DNA of 25,856 nucleotides, taken from the IMG/VR virus record IMGVR_UViG_3300039191_000253, positions 1-25,856 of that record; one strand, written 5' to 3'. Of the stretch, positions 7,748-14,463 are shown piece after piece. The stretch comes from a virus. The first letter of the stretch is position 1, and each line of letters opens with the position of its first letter. The notes beneath the pieces are model-generated. The model was given only the letters and a program-made list of their open reading frames with translations, did not search any database and was not told where the DNA came from. The position numbers were made by a program, and so were the translations under genes.

Positions 7748-10336
7748 TTAAACAGGGTTTGGATTCATTTTACCACCACCAATTGCTTTTCTAACTTCTT
7801 CTTGGATTACCTTACTTAAGTCTCTCATGAATATTGGGTCACTCATATCTAAATTGGAAGTACCACCTTCACCAGTTAACTCCAACGTTCCACTTATATT
7901 AATTGGACTGAATGATATATTCATTTTACCACCACTTGATGATTTACCACTATCCATAGCTTTATCTATAGGTCCATCTTTCTTAGCTGCAACAACATCA
8001 TCAGCTGGATTAATAGCAATAGGTGCTTGACCACTTCTCATGATAACATCATCATATTTACTTATGGCACCAGTTGTATCTTTGGTGAAATATTCATCAT
8101 ATAAACCTTTACCAGCACCAGCTAAACCTCCAATTAAGGCACCAATACCTGTACCAAGACCTGGTATTATACTACCAATCATAGCACCAGTACCAGCCCA
8201 ACTAGCAGCTTTACCACCAACACCCATAGCTTTACCAGCTCCAGAATCTGGGTCATCCAATGAACCTCTCCAAGCATCAAGACCCATACCTATACCAGCA
8301 CCAGCAAGTCCACCGAGACCACCTCTAAGTAATCCTTTACCTAATCCAAGACCTCTACCAGCAATACCACCACCAGCTCTTTTAGCAGCCATATTCCTAA
8401 GACCTTTACCTATCTTAGTTTTCTTACCACCAAACATACCACCAAGACCTTTCATCATTCGTCCACCCATTCCCATACGTCTACCACGGCCTCTTCCACC
8501 ACTCATCATTCCACCACCAGCAGAAGCAACAGAATTAAAGCCCATTCCAAGTAATTTACCATTTGCAAGCCACATAGCAGCTTTACCAGCCAATATTGCA
8601 GCTCCAGTTGTTAACAATGAAGTAATTGGATTATCTGTGACGAAACTAACTAAACCTTTAACCAATGGTTTAACAAATTTACCGAAATCGATGATAGCTT
8701 CTCCAAATGAAGCACCCATTTCGAATAGTTGGTCCCCAAACCCACCCTCAGATGTCATATTATCCATAAAATCAGCCATTGGGCCCTTTAAAGCCTCAGA
8801 TAAGCCGTTTAAGACTGGTAATAGAATTGTTTTAAAGGTATTTTTAAGGTTATCCCAAGTTTCATCGAAAGTTTGTGCTTGTTTAGCCCTTTCTTTTAGA
8901 TTTTGCCTTTCATTCCTTAATTTTTCAATTTCTGTTTCTTTTAATTCATTAATATTTTTGGTTTGACCATCAATGGTTACTTGATATTGTTTACTGGTTT
9001 CATTAAATTCGGCTACAGATGCTACAAATGCTGAATTTTCATCATCTAGATTTGTCATCATCTCAATTCTTTCCAATTTAGCCGCATCTCTTGACATTTT
9101 TGCAATATCATCAGCTGCCATACCAGTAATATCAGCAATTTCTCTAATTCTATCTAATCCAGCACCAGAAATATCAAATTCTCCAGTCTCAGCATTGAAT
9201 TTAGCAAATTCTTTTGATGCATCGATGATATCATTGGTGAAACCTTCGAAATCATTCCTTGCTTTGAACATTAATTCGAATGGGTCAGCCATTTTAGCAA
9301 ACTCACCACCCATAGTTTGTAGTCTAGAAGCCATTTCAACGGCCCCTTCTGGCCTAAACACCTTATCAGCCATACTTGCTATACCATCCATGTTAACACG
9401 AACCTTAGCAGCCTCCGCTGCAAGTCTTGTCATACCCTTAACACCATCCTTGAAGTGGAATCGGTTAGCAAGTTTCATATTTTTCTTAAGATTTTCGGTA
9501 ACTTTAACTGAATTAACACCCATACTTGAGGCTAAATTCATCATTTCTTCAACCCTATCCCTTGATGCAGCAGCAGATATACCAAAGCTCTCCATATTTC
9601 CAGCCATTTCTCTTGCACCATCAGCACCAAGCATAGTACCACTTGCCATTTCAGCCATAGCTTCAAGACCTTGTTGTGATAGTTGTACACTTCTACCAAT
9701 TTGTTCAGAATAAGCACCTTGCATCTTTGCTAATTCACCAGCATTGATACCCATTTGGTTGGTAGACATTGATGCCCTTTGTATGTTGGTTCTAAATCCT
9801 TGTGCCTGGCTTGACAATACACCCATAGCCTTCTCAGACTTCTGAATTTCCTTCTGCCAATTAATAACTTCTCCCCAAGCACCATTTAAATTCCAAAAAT
9901 CTTTAGCTAATTTCTTAGTAGACCTACCAATAGATTTAAATGAAGATGCCATTAAGTTAGTTGAGTTAACAGCCTCACTCAACTCATTATTCATCAAGTT
10001 AAGCTCTTTAACTTCCGATTTTAACTCTTTCTTAAGATGTCTATGTGATTTTACTATTTGAACAAGGATTTGATATTCCTTGCTATTCATCTTCTTCCTT
10101 CTTTCAGATTCATCTGAAATACCTTTAAGAAGCTCCCTTTGTTGCTTTTTTGCATCAGTGATGGTTTTATCAGCATCAGCAATGTCTTGGCTATTTTCGG
10201 CAATAGTTCTATTGTTAATCCCAATTTGCTTTAGGATTTCATTATAGTCTTTAAGTGAGTTTGCAGCTTTCTCATTAGCAGCTGCAAGTAACTTAGCTAA
10301 CTGTTTGGGGGTTAAATTATCAAAACTATCGGCCAT
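7748..10336 (-). CDS. Tail tape measure protein
   Basis: An 862-aa protein. The N-terminal 130 residues are charged and helical, predicted coiled coil by eye (many K, E and Q in heptad-like spacing). Residues 130-520 are Ala/Met-rich helix with repeated AxxMAxM patterns. Residues about 575-740 are hydrophobic and very Gly-rich (for example GGRGRGRRMGMGGRMMKGLG and AGAGIGMGL), which suits a membrane-interacting part released during DNA injection. The C-terminus (ISFSPINISGTLEL ... SKVIQEEVRKAIGGGKM) resembles the ends of other tape measures. Position supports the call: it follows the chaperone and the 424-aa gene and precedes baseplate genes. It starts 3 nt after the stop of the 424-aa gene, so the two are coupled. 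At roughly 0.15 nm per residue it would set a tail of about 130 nm, an estimate from general knowledge. Confidence 0.88.
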   Translation of the reverse strand: MADSFDNLTPKQLAKLLAAANEKAANSLKDYNEILKQIGINNRTIAENSQDIADADKTITDAKKQQRELLKGISDESERRKKMNSKEYQILVQIVKSHRHLKKELKSEVKELNLMNNELSEAVNSTNLMASSFKSIGRSTKKLAKDFWNLNGAWGEVINWQKEIQKSEKAMGVLSSQAQGFRTNIQRASMSTNQMGINAGELAKMQGAYSEQIGRSVQLSQQGLEAMAEMASGTMLGADGAREMAGNMESFGISAAASRDRVEEMMNLASSMGVNSVKVTENLKKNMKLANRFHFKDGVKGMTRLAAEAAKVRVNMDGIASMADKVFRPEGAVEMASRLQTMGGEFAKMADPFELMFKARNDFEGFTNDIIDASKEFAKFNAETGEFDISGAGLDRIREIADITGMAADDIAKMSRDAAKLERIEMMTNLDDENSAFVASVAEFNETSKQYQVTIDGQTKNINELKETEIEKLRNERQNLKERAKQAQTFDETWDNLKNTFKTILLPVLNGLSEALKGPMADFMDNMTSEGGFGDQLFEMGASFGEAIIDFGKFVKPLVKGLVSFVTDNPITSLLTTGAAILAGKAAMWLANGKLLGMGFNSVASAGGGMMSGGRGRGRRMGMGGRMMKGLGGMFGGKKTKIGKGLRNMAAKRAGGGIAGRGLGLGKGLLRGGLGGLAGAGIGMGLDAWRGSLDDPDSGAGKAMGVGGKAASWAGTGAMIGSIIPGLGTGIGALIGGLAGAGKGLYDEYFTKDTTGAISKYDDVIMRSGQAPIAINPADDVVAAKKDGPIDKAMDSGKSSSGGKMNISFSPINISGTLELTGEGGTSNLDMSDPIFMRDLSKVIQEEVRKAIGGGKMNPNPV

Positions 10337-10339
10337 CTA

Positions 10340-11614
10340 TTACCATTTAAACTTTTTATTCTTATTATCCCTTTTCTTCTCAATTTTTATCTTTGCTCTA
10401 TCTAACTCTCTTGCACCAGGTCTATTTTGTCTAATATACTTGTGTTTAACATTAACTATTGATATATCGTCATCGTCTGTAGTTCCAACAATTTTGAACT
10501 CTACAGCATCTTTTCTATTAGATGATTTCACAATAATCTTGTTCTCACCTAAATATTTACCAACATATTCTTTACCCTTTTCAAATTGTAAATCTTTTGC
10601 AATGTCGATATCTTTACCAATATATTCAAACCAAACTTTATCACCGTATTTAAGTTCTTGTACTGGTGAGCCCATTGCTCTGAATAATCTATCAATATCA
10701 CCCTTTGGTTTAACTTTATCACCACGGAATAGTTGATTGAATAAAGTAGGATTACCTAAATATCTTTTTCTAAGTTGGGGTGATGATTTAATTATATCCC
10801 ACTTTTCTTGGTTGGATAATTCATGTGGTTTGCCAGGGTCGGCCATACCTAAATTCTCCAATCCAAATACATTTGGTATAGTTTCTTTTTTAACTTCTTC
10901 ACCCTCTTTATATTTGAATGTCAACCCAATACCTTCACCAAGTGGTTTTAATGAATCAGTACTAATGAATATTGGTCTTTTTTTAAACTTTTCATATTTA
11001 CTTGATTCAGCACCATCAACTTCAATGACTTTAGCTTTAACCATACCTTTGGTTAATTTTTCAACTTTAAGTTTAATATTAGTGATAGTATTCTTAGCCA
11101 AAGAGCCTTTATCTTTACCAGTTGTAATTACCTTACCAGTGGTTATTTCAATTACATCATCAACATCAAATTGTTTTAATTGATTTGTTAAATCATCATA
11201 TCTATCTTGTGCAAGATTCTTTTTCGCTTTTTGTTTTTTTCCTTCTGGCTCATTTCTACCAGTACTAGGTGTAACACCAGAGACAACATTTCCATTTCTT
11301 TTAACAATTATATTATAAACACCTTTAACTGTTGGTCCTTTAACGGTACCAGATGTCCTACCTTCATCGTTAGTTATGATTCTTTGGGTATGTAAATTAG
11401 AACCATCAAATGAGTTATGAGTTATTAAATAATATTGACCATCCCATTCAAATGTTACTTGGTTAGAAAACTTGTTTATAACCCTCACATCATAAACTTG
11501 ATTACCAGTTTTAACCACCAAAGTATCTCCTTTTTTAATTTGAGAAAAGGCATCTTGATATGTTGCCTCGTTAATTGGTTGCTTAAGTTTTATATGTTCA
11601 GCTCTTAATTTCAT
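10340..11614 (-). CDS. Unknown protein between tail chaperone and tape measure
   Basis: A 424-aa basic protein of unknown function. I place the start at ATG 11614; the reading frame also has an in-frame TTG directly upstream at 11617. Several stretches look like small beta-barrel modules with a GD-x-V pattern followed by strands: KKGDTLVVKTGNQVYDVRV near residue 28, a VDDVIEITTGKVI segment near 150 and KYGDKVWFEYIGKD near 325. The last 30 residues are highly basic (ARELDRAKIKIEKKRDNKNK). No signal peptide, membrane segment or catalytic motif is visible. It is tightly coupled to the tape measure (3 nt), so a tail assembly or tail completion role is plausible. The SH3-like reading of the repeats is an impression from sequence pattern, not established. 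Confidence 0.75.
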   Translation of the reverse strand: MKLRAEHIKLKQPINEATYQDAFSQIKKGDTLVVKTGNQVYDVRVINKFSNQVTFEWDGQYYLITHNSFDGSNLHTQRIITNDEGRTSGTVKGPTVKGVYNIIVKRNGNVVSGVTPSTGRNEPEGKKQKAKKNLAQDRYDDLTNQLKQFDVDDVIEITTGKVITTGKDKGSLAKNTITNIKLKVEKLTKGMVKAKVIEVDGAESSKYEKFKKRPIFISTDSLKPLGEGIGLTFKYKEGEEVKKETIPNVFGLENLGMADPGKPHELSNQEKWDIIKSSPQLRKRYLGNPTLFNQLFRGDKVKPKGDIDRLFRAMGSPVQELKYGDKVWFEYIGKDIDIAKDLQFEKGKEYVGKYLGENKIIVKSSNRKDAVEFKIVGTTDDDDISIVNVKHKYIRQNRPGARELDRAKIKIEKKRDNKNKKFKW

Positions 11615-11629
11615 CAAAGTTGTTTAGTA

Positions 11630-11636
11630 ATAAATA
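11630..11636 (-). promoter_or_regulatory. Candidate promoter box, GATATTTATT
   Basis: The minus strand reads GATATTTATTACT, 15 nt before the ATG of the 424-aa gene and directly after the terminator of the chaperone unit, which is where a new promoter would be expected. Confidence 0.3.
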
Positions 11637-11649
11637 TCATATAATACCA

Positions 11650-11679
11650 AAAATCCCCCATTTACTGTTGAGGGATTTT
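11650..11679 (-). terminator. Intrinsic terminator of the chaperone unit
   Basis: On the minus strand the arms AAAATCCCTCA and TGGGGGATTTT form an 11-bp stem with one T-G wobble, ending in a T5 run. The stop codon of the +1-frame chaperone extension (11662-11664) lies in the loop, so translation to the stop would cover the hairpin. The stem core is nearly the same as that of the terminator at 23462-23494. Confidence 0.75.
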
Positions 11680-11934
11680 GTTATTTTTAATTTGTGATTT
11701 TAAAGCTTCTCCAGATACGGTCCTACTTCTACTACCTTTTCCTCCAGATGAGCTGTTTTTAGCTTGCTCTTCCATCTTCTCTTTCTTCTCTTCCATTTCC
11801 TCTTTATAAGTTTGGATGTAAAACCTTCTCTCGAAAGTAGGCATCCTCATTATATCACTATAAGATATTTTTAAATGCCTCATACAGACATATATCTCTT
11901 GTAGGAATGGATATTTATAATTAGAGTTGAGGCC
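11662..11934 (-). CDS. Second-frame extension of the tail assembly chaperone (gp51-like)
   Basis: This 90-codon segment lies in the +1 frame relative to the 383-aa chaperone and is read from GGC at 11934 if ribosomes shift on the seven-T run. It encodes GLNSNYKYPFLQEIYV, then MRHLKISYSDIMRMPTFERR with a FYIQTYKEEMEEKKEK helix and a Ser/Gly/Lys-rich tail. The 'S-x-x-D-I-M-x-M-P-x-x-E-R-R-x-Y-I' pattern resembles the downstream half of tail assembly chaperones and small gp51-type hub assembly proteins. There is no ATG near its 5' end: the frame's upstream start is a TTG at 12000, and the first ATG is at 11883, which would drop the conserved-looking N-terminal part. I therefore favour production as a fusion of about 469 residues, with an internal start at 11883 as the alternative. 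Confidence 0.62.
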   Translation of the reverse strand, partial: GLNSNYKYPFLQEIYVCMRHLKISYSDIMRMPTFERRFYIQTYKEEMEEKKEKMEEQAKNSSSGGKGSRSRTVSGEALKSQIKNNKIPQQ

Positions 11935-13072
11935 AAAAAAAGTCGAGGTTAAAGGGAAGAAAGGGATTAATAGACTCACCTCCAGGAGTCTCAATCTCAA
12001 GCTTCATATCTACTCCACTCTCAATATCATCAATATTTTTACGTAATGCTCTTGAATCACCCGCTCTCATTGTTTGAACGAAACTCCCAATAAATTCTCT
12101 ATCTCTATTTCCATTAACTTCAACTATTTGTTTAGCTAATGTGTAAGTTACCGTATCGGCATGTTCAGCACCTAATGTCTCTTTTATTTTCTCAATATGT
12201 TCTTCAATTTCATCCACCTCACCAACTGTAAGTAATTTATACTTAATCGGTGTTTTAGTTACTGGTAAAGTAAAATCAAATAAACCTTCTTTATCTGGCT
12301 CAGCACCTAATGGTTTTGATTTAATAGTTGATAAATCAACAATATGTTCAAATGGTTCATATGTTGTTGGGTCATAAACTTGAATAGGATATTCATGTCC
12401 ATAAGCTGTAGCTCTAAGCCAAATCATAATAGCATTTCTATCACCAACATGTAAGTTTTCATACCTTAACTCTGGCTCAAGAATTTTTCTATTTAATAAA
12501 ACCTCAAGAAACTCACCACTCTCCATTAAGTTTGGATTAGATAATATATTCTCATCCGCAGCTGTTAAATAAGCCACCTTAATCGATTTCTTTTTAGTTT
12601 TGTATATCTTACCCTCAGACGGTAATGGTATAACGTCAAATGCGGCATCATATTGAGGCTCACTAATGGCTTTTAATTTATCTACTTCTTGTGGTTGGTT
12701 TTGTTGATTACCACCAGACGGACTATCCCCACTTGGTGGAGTAGGTGGTGTTGGTGGAGTAGGTGGTTGTTGATTTGGTGGCCCTTGGTTTGGCGGCTGT
12801 TGACTCATCATTTCTGCTCTTTGCTCATCTAACTTCCTAGCTTTATCAATTTGCTCTTGCATCAACCTATTTCGTTCAGCAATTTGCTCTTGAGTTTTTC
12901 TAGCCATTTCCTCAGCAGCCTTTTGTTCAGCATCACTTGTTTCTGGCTTTAAATTGTTTTCCTCAGCAAATTGTTGAGCGATTTCTTCACCCGTTTTATT
13001 TGCTTCTTCCATCATATTTTTATTTGGGAAAACATTTGGCCTTTGTTGTGGCATTTCATTTTCTTCTGACAT
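11921..13072 (-). CDS. Tail assembly chaperone, gp26-like (T4 baseplate family)
   Basis: A 383-aa protein. Residues about 1-130 are a Glu/Gln-rich helical region (AEQKAAEEMARKTQEQ) followed by a Pro-rich linker with PTPPTPPTPP. From about residue 133 the pattern DVIPLPSEGKIYKTKKKSI, then AYLTAADENILSNPNLM and NAIMIWLRATAYGHEYPI resembles the T4 gp26-like baseplate/tail chaperone family. T4 gp26 is only about 208 aa, so the N-terminal 130 residues are an extension. The frame ends four codons after a seven-T run at 11935-11941, and the adjoining frame stays open for 90 codons, the classic layout of frameshifted tail chaperones located before the tape measure. The family assignment is from remembered sequence pattern and would need a profile search; the gene position fits well. 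Confidence 0.68.
   Translation of the reverse strand: MSEENEMPQQRPNVFPNKNMMEEANKTGEEIAQQFAEENNLKPETSDAEQKAAEEMARKTQEQIAERNRLMQEQIDKARKLDEQRAEMMSQQPPNQGPPNQQPPTPPTPPTPPSGDSPSGGNQQNQPQEVDKLKAISEPQYDAAFDVIPLPSEGKIYKTKKKSIKVAYLTAADENILSNPNLMESGEFLEVLLNRKILEPELRYENLHVGDRNAIMIWLRATAYGHEYPIQVYDPTTYEPFEHIVDLSTIKSKPLGAEPDKEGLFDFTLPVTKTPIKYKLLTVGEVDEIEEHIEKIKETLGAEHADTVTYTLAKQIVEVNGNRDREFIGSFVQTMRAGDSRALRKNIDDIESGVDMKLEIETPGGESINPFLPFNLDFFWPQL
11933..11944 (-). other. Candidate programmed frameshift site (GAC TTT TTT TGG)
   Basis: In frame 0 the codons are GAC TTT TTT TGG CCT CAA CTC TAA. Seven consecutive T let a Phe tRNA re-pair perfectly in either direction. A +1 slip gives TTT TTT then GGC (protein LDFFGL); a -2 slip gives one extra Phe (LDFFFGL). 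Both lead into the 90-codon open frame. A perfect GGAGGTGA lies 34 nt upstream (11976-11983), too far for a normal stimulatory Shine-Dalgarno position. Confidence 0.6.
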
Positions 13073-13110
13073 ACTTAAAACTTTTTTCTATTATTATTGT
13101 AATCTATTCA

Positions 13111-13117
13111 ATAAATA
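13111..13117 (-). promoter_or_regulatory. Candidate promoter box, ACTATTTATTG
   Basis: The minus strand reads CGACTATTTATTGAAT, 38 nt before the ATG of the chaperone gene, inside the 61-nt spacer after the 77-aa gene. Confidence 0.3.
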
Positions 13118-13133
13118 GTCGTAATTAACTTTT

Positions 13134-13367
13134 TTAAATTGTAGTATAATCTACTTTATTGATTGATGAAATTGAAATATACTCAGTAGTATTACCTCTT
13201 TCTTTATTATATTTTTCTTCAATATGTTCAATAACACATTTAACTGTATGACCCATAACATATAATGTAACTTCACCTTCACATCCACCTCCGTTTTGTT
13301 CACCATCATCACTATAAGTTATATGGTTCAAAGAACCAACTACAATAAATAAACCTTTTCTACCCAT
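13134..13367 (-). CDS. Small protein of unknown function (77 aa)
   Basis: A 77-aa protein starting MGRKGLFIVVGSLNHITYSDD, with a central Gly/Cys stretch (NGGGCEGEV) and a beta-rich C-terminal half (VTLYVMGHTVKCVIEHI, TEYISISSINKVDYTTI). The ATG at 13367 follows an A-rich leader (TTAATAAAAAAGAA). The gene has its own spacer on both sides: the tube terminator upstream and a candidate promoter for the chaperone downstream. I recognise no family. Its place between tail tube and tail chaperone suggests a small tail accessory or assembly factor, but no sequence feature demonstrates this. Confidence 0.6.
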   Translation of the reverse strand: MGRKGLFIVVGSLNHITYSDDGEQNGGGCEGEVTLYVMGHTVKCVIEHIEEKYNKERGNTTEYISISSINKVDYTTI

Positions 13368-13433
13368 TTCTTTTTTATTAATTACTAATTATTAAATCTA
13401 ATCTAATTAAAGATTGGTGATAGTCAAGTTTAT

Positions 13434-13440
13434 ATAAATA
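13434..13440 (-). promoter_or_regulatory. Candidate promoter box, TATTTATA
   Basis: A TATTTAT box directly beyond the T-run of the tube terminator, 66 nt before the 77-aa gene. The overlap with a T-rich terminator tail makes chance more likely here than elsewhere. Confidence 0.22.
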
Positions 13441-13442
13441 AA

Positions 13443-13469
13443 AAAAGGATACCCATCGGATATCCTTTT
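13443..13469 (-). terminator. Intrinsic terminator after the tail tube gene
   Basis: On the minus strand the arms AAAAGGATA and TATCCTTTT form a 9-bp stem around the loop TCCGATGGG, followed by further T's. It lies about 21 nt past the tube stop codon and is the clearest terminator in the window. Confidence 0.85.
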
Positions 13470-13490
13470 AATATTTTTGTATAAGATTTA

Positions 13491-13979
13491 TTAGAATACT
13501 AATATAGCTCTATCAAATCTCAAGTCAGCTGTAATGTCTGCGATTGAATCATCATCAAAGGCAAGGTCACCAAACTGAACGTTTGTAAGCATTGTACCTT
13601 GTAGTACCCATTTTTCGATTACTACACCTGTTGGGTCTAGCATTTCTACTTCAATGTCTTTCTTATAACCAGCGGCATAACCTTGTCTACCAGTTACGGA
13701 TTCTGAGTGAAGTCTCACCCATTCCATGATAGCTTGTGCAGCTGATGGACCTATAGGGTCCCTAAATGTGACAGTTATCGGCTCCCAAGTAAATCTACCT
13801 ATCACCCAAGTTGATGTGTTAAGAAATGGAATCTCAACCTCATTTTGCGTAATTGAAGGTCTAGAAGCACTTTGTAACCACCATTCTTGAATACCCAAGT
13901 CAGATGGGAATCTTATTAACCAACGATTCTTTTTCTTTGGTTCATAAGGTACAGGCATTTTCATTAACAAATCGGCCAT
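13491..13979 (-). CDS. Tail tube protein, gp19-like
   Basis: A 162-aa protein, almost the same length as T4 gp19 (163 aa). It opens with MADLLMKMPVPYEPKKKNRW and has the expected beta-rich tube pattern: WWLQSASRPSI, FTWEPITVTFRDPIGPSA, a helix AAQAIMEWVRLHSESVTGR, and the ending ADITADLRFDRAILVF. Its rings stack to form the inner tube through which DNA passes. It has its own terminator, a candidate promoter box 34 nt upstream, and lies one gene downstream of the sheath, as tube genes usually do. A separate transcript fits the high copy number needed. The assignment from sequence pattern, length and neighbours is strong. Confidence 0.92.
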   Translation of the reverse strand: MADLLMKMPVPYEPKKKNRWLIRFPSDLGIQEWWLQSASRPSITQNEVEIPFLNTSTWVIGRFTWEPITVTFRDPIGPSAAQAIMEWVRLHSESVTGRQGYAAGYKKDIEVEMLDPTGVVIEKWVLQGTMLTNVQFGDLAFDDDSIADITADLRFDRAILVF

Positions 13980-14013
13980 TTCAATTAAGTTTTTAAAGTT
14001 CTCTTATTTAATA

Positions 14014-14020
14014 ATAAATA
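14014..14020 (-). promoter_or_regulatory. Candidate promoter box upstream of tail tube
   Basis: The minus strand reads CGATATATTTATTATT, 34 nt before the tube ATG. The decamer GTTTTTCAGA lies further upstream (14037-14046) and occurs again just upstream of the sheath box. Confidence 0.32.
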
Positions 14021-14028
14021 TATCGTTC

Positions 14029-14049
14029 AAAGTTTTTCTGAAAAACTTT
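14029..14049 (-). terminator. Possible terminator hairpin after the 111-aa gene
   Basis: Arms AAAGTTTTT and AAAAACTTT enclose the loop CAG (minus strand), giving a 9-bp AT-rich stem just past the 111-aa stop codon. On the minus strand there is no T-run beyond the stem, and the longer T-run lies on the plus strand, so it is a weak terminator or a symmetrical element. Confidence 0.4.
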
Positions 14050-14060
14050 TTTTAAACATA

Positions 14061-14396
14061 TTAATCATTATCATTATTACCGTCTACGGTCTGTTCGATA
14101 TCACCAACCTTAGCATTAACAATTTGTCTGATGTTAGGTATTCTATCTTCCACTTTATCTAGGAATTTAGTTAACCTTTCTTCATCTGACATTATCGCTT
14201 GAACTTGATTAATAATATCTGGATTTTTAACAGCTTCTTTACCAATCATTTCATTTTGTCCAGTAAGTTCAACACCCATAAGATGTAATAAACCTAATGT
14301 AACATCACTAAATCCCTCAGTAATTACTTCATTTTCAATAATGTAATCACTTATGGTTTTTAATTGTTTATCTGATATGATTAATTTTCTAGCCAT
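14061..14396 (-). CDS. Unknown 111-aa protein between sheath and tube
   Basis: A 111-aa mostly helical acidic protein beginning MARKLIISDKQLKTISDYII and ending in an Asn/Asp-rich tail. Segments such as SDKQLKTISDYIIENEVI and MSDEERLTKFLDKVEDRI look like amphipathic helices. No membrane segment, signal peptide or known motif is visible. It lies between the sheath terminator and the tube promoter, so it is expressed on its own or by read-through from the sheath. The position inside the sheath-tube pair suggests a minor tail protein, chaperone or regulator. I do not recognise the family. The ORF is well supported by its uninterrupted length and spacing. Confidence 0.65.
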   Translation of the reverse strand: MARKLIISDKQLKTISDYIIENEVITEGFSDVTLGLLHLMGVELTGQNEMIGKEAVKNPDIINQVQAIMSDEERLTKFLDKVEDRIPNIRQIVNAKVGDIEQTVDGNNDND

Positions 14397-14423
14397 TGTT
14401 TTTATTTAATCTTCAAAGGCAAA

Positions 14424-14441
14424 AAGCCCCGTTTGAGGCTT
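14424..14441 (-). terminator. Intrinsic terminator after the tail sheath gene
   Basis: On the minus strand the arms AAGCCTC and GGGGCTT pair (one T-G wobble) around the loop AAAC, then run into TTT. It starts about 23 nt past the sheath stop codon. Confidence 0.75.
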
Positions 14442-14463
14442 GATGCTTTTGGAAGAATATATT

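Noticed and set aside
8040-8966. A 308-codon plus-strand frame rich in Pro, Ala and Leu
   Set aside because: It is antisense to the Gly/Ala-rich part of the tape measure; Gly and Ala codons read backwards give Pro and Ala-like strings. There is no leader or neighbour to support it.
9195-9713. A 172-codon plus-strand frame
   Set aside because: Antisense to the helical part of the tape measure; composition mirrors the sense codons.
11615-11617. TTG start for the 424-aa protein
   Set aside because: An ATG follows directly at 11614 and is the more likely start.
11976-11983. GGAGGTGA as ribosome site for the second chaperone frame
   Set aside because: No start codon in that frame lies at a usable distance, and it encodes Gly-Gly-Glu of the chaperone. 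It is also 34 nt from the slip site, too far for the known stimulatory spacing.
11998-12000. TTG as start of an independent 112-aa protein in the second chaperone frame
   Set aside because: The codon lies inside the chaperone coding region without a well-spaced ribosome site, and the residues before the T-run (RLRLLEVSLLIPFF) look non-native. A frameshift explains the frame better.
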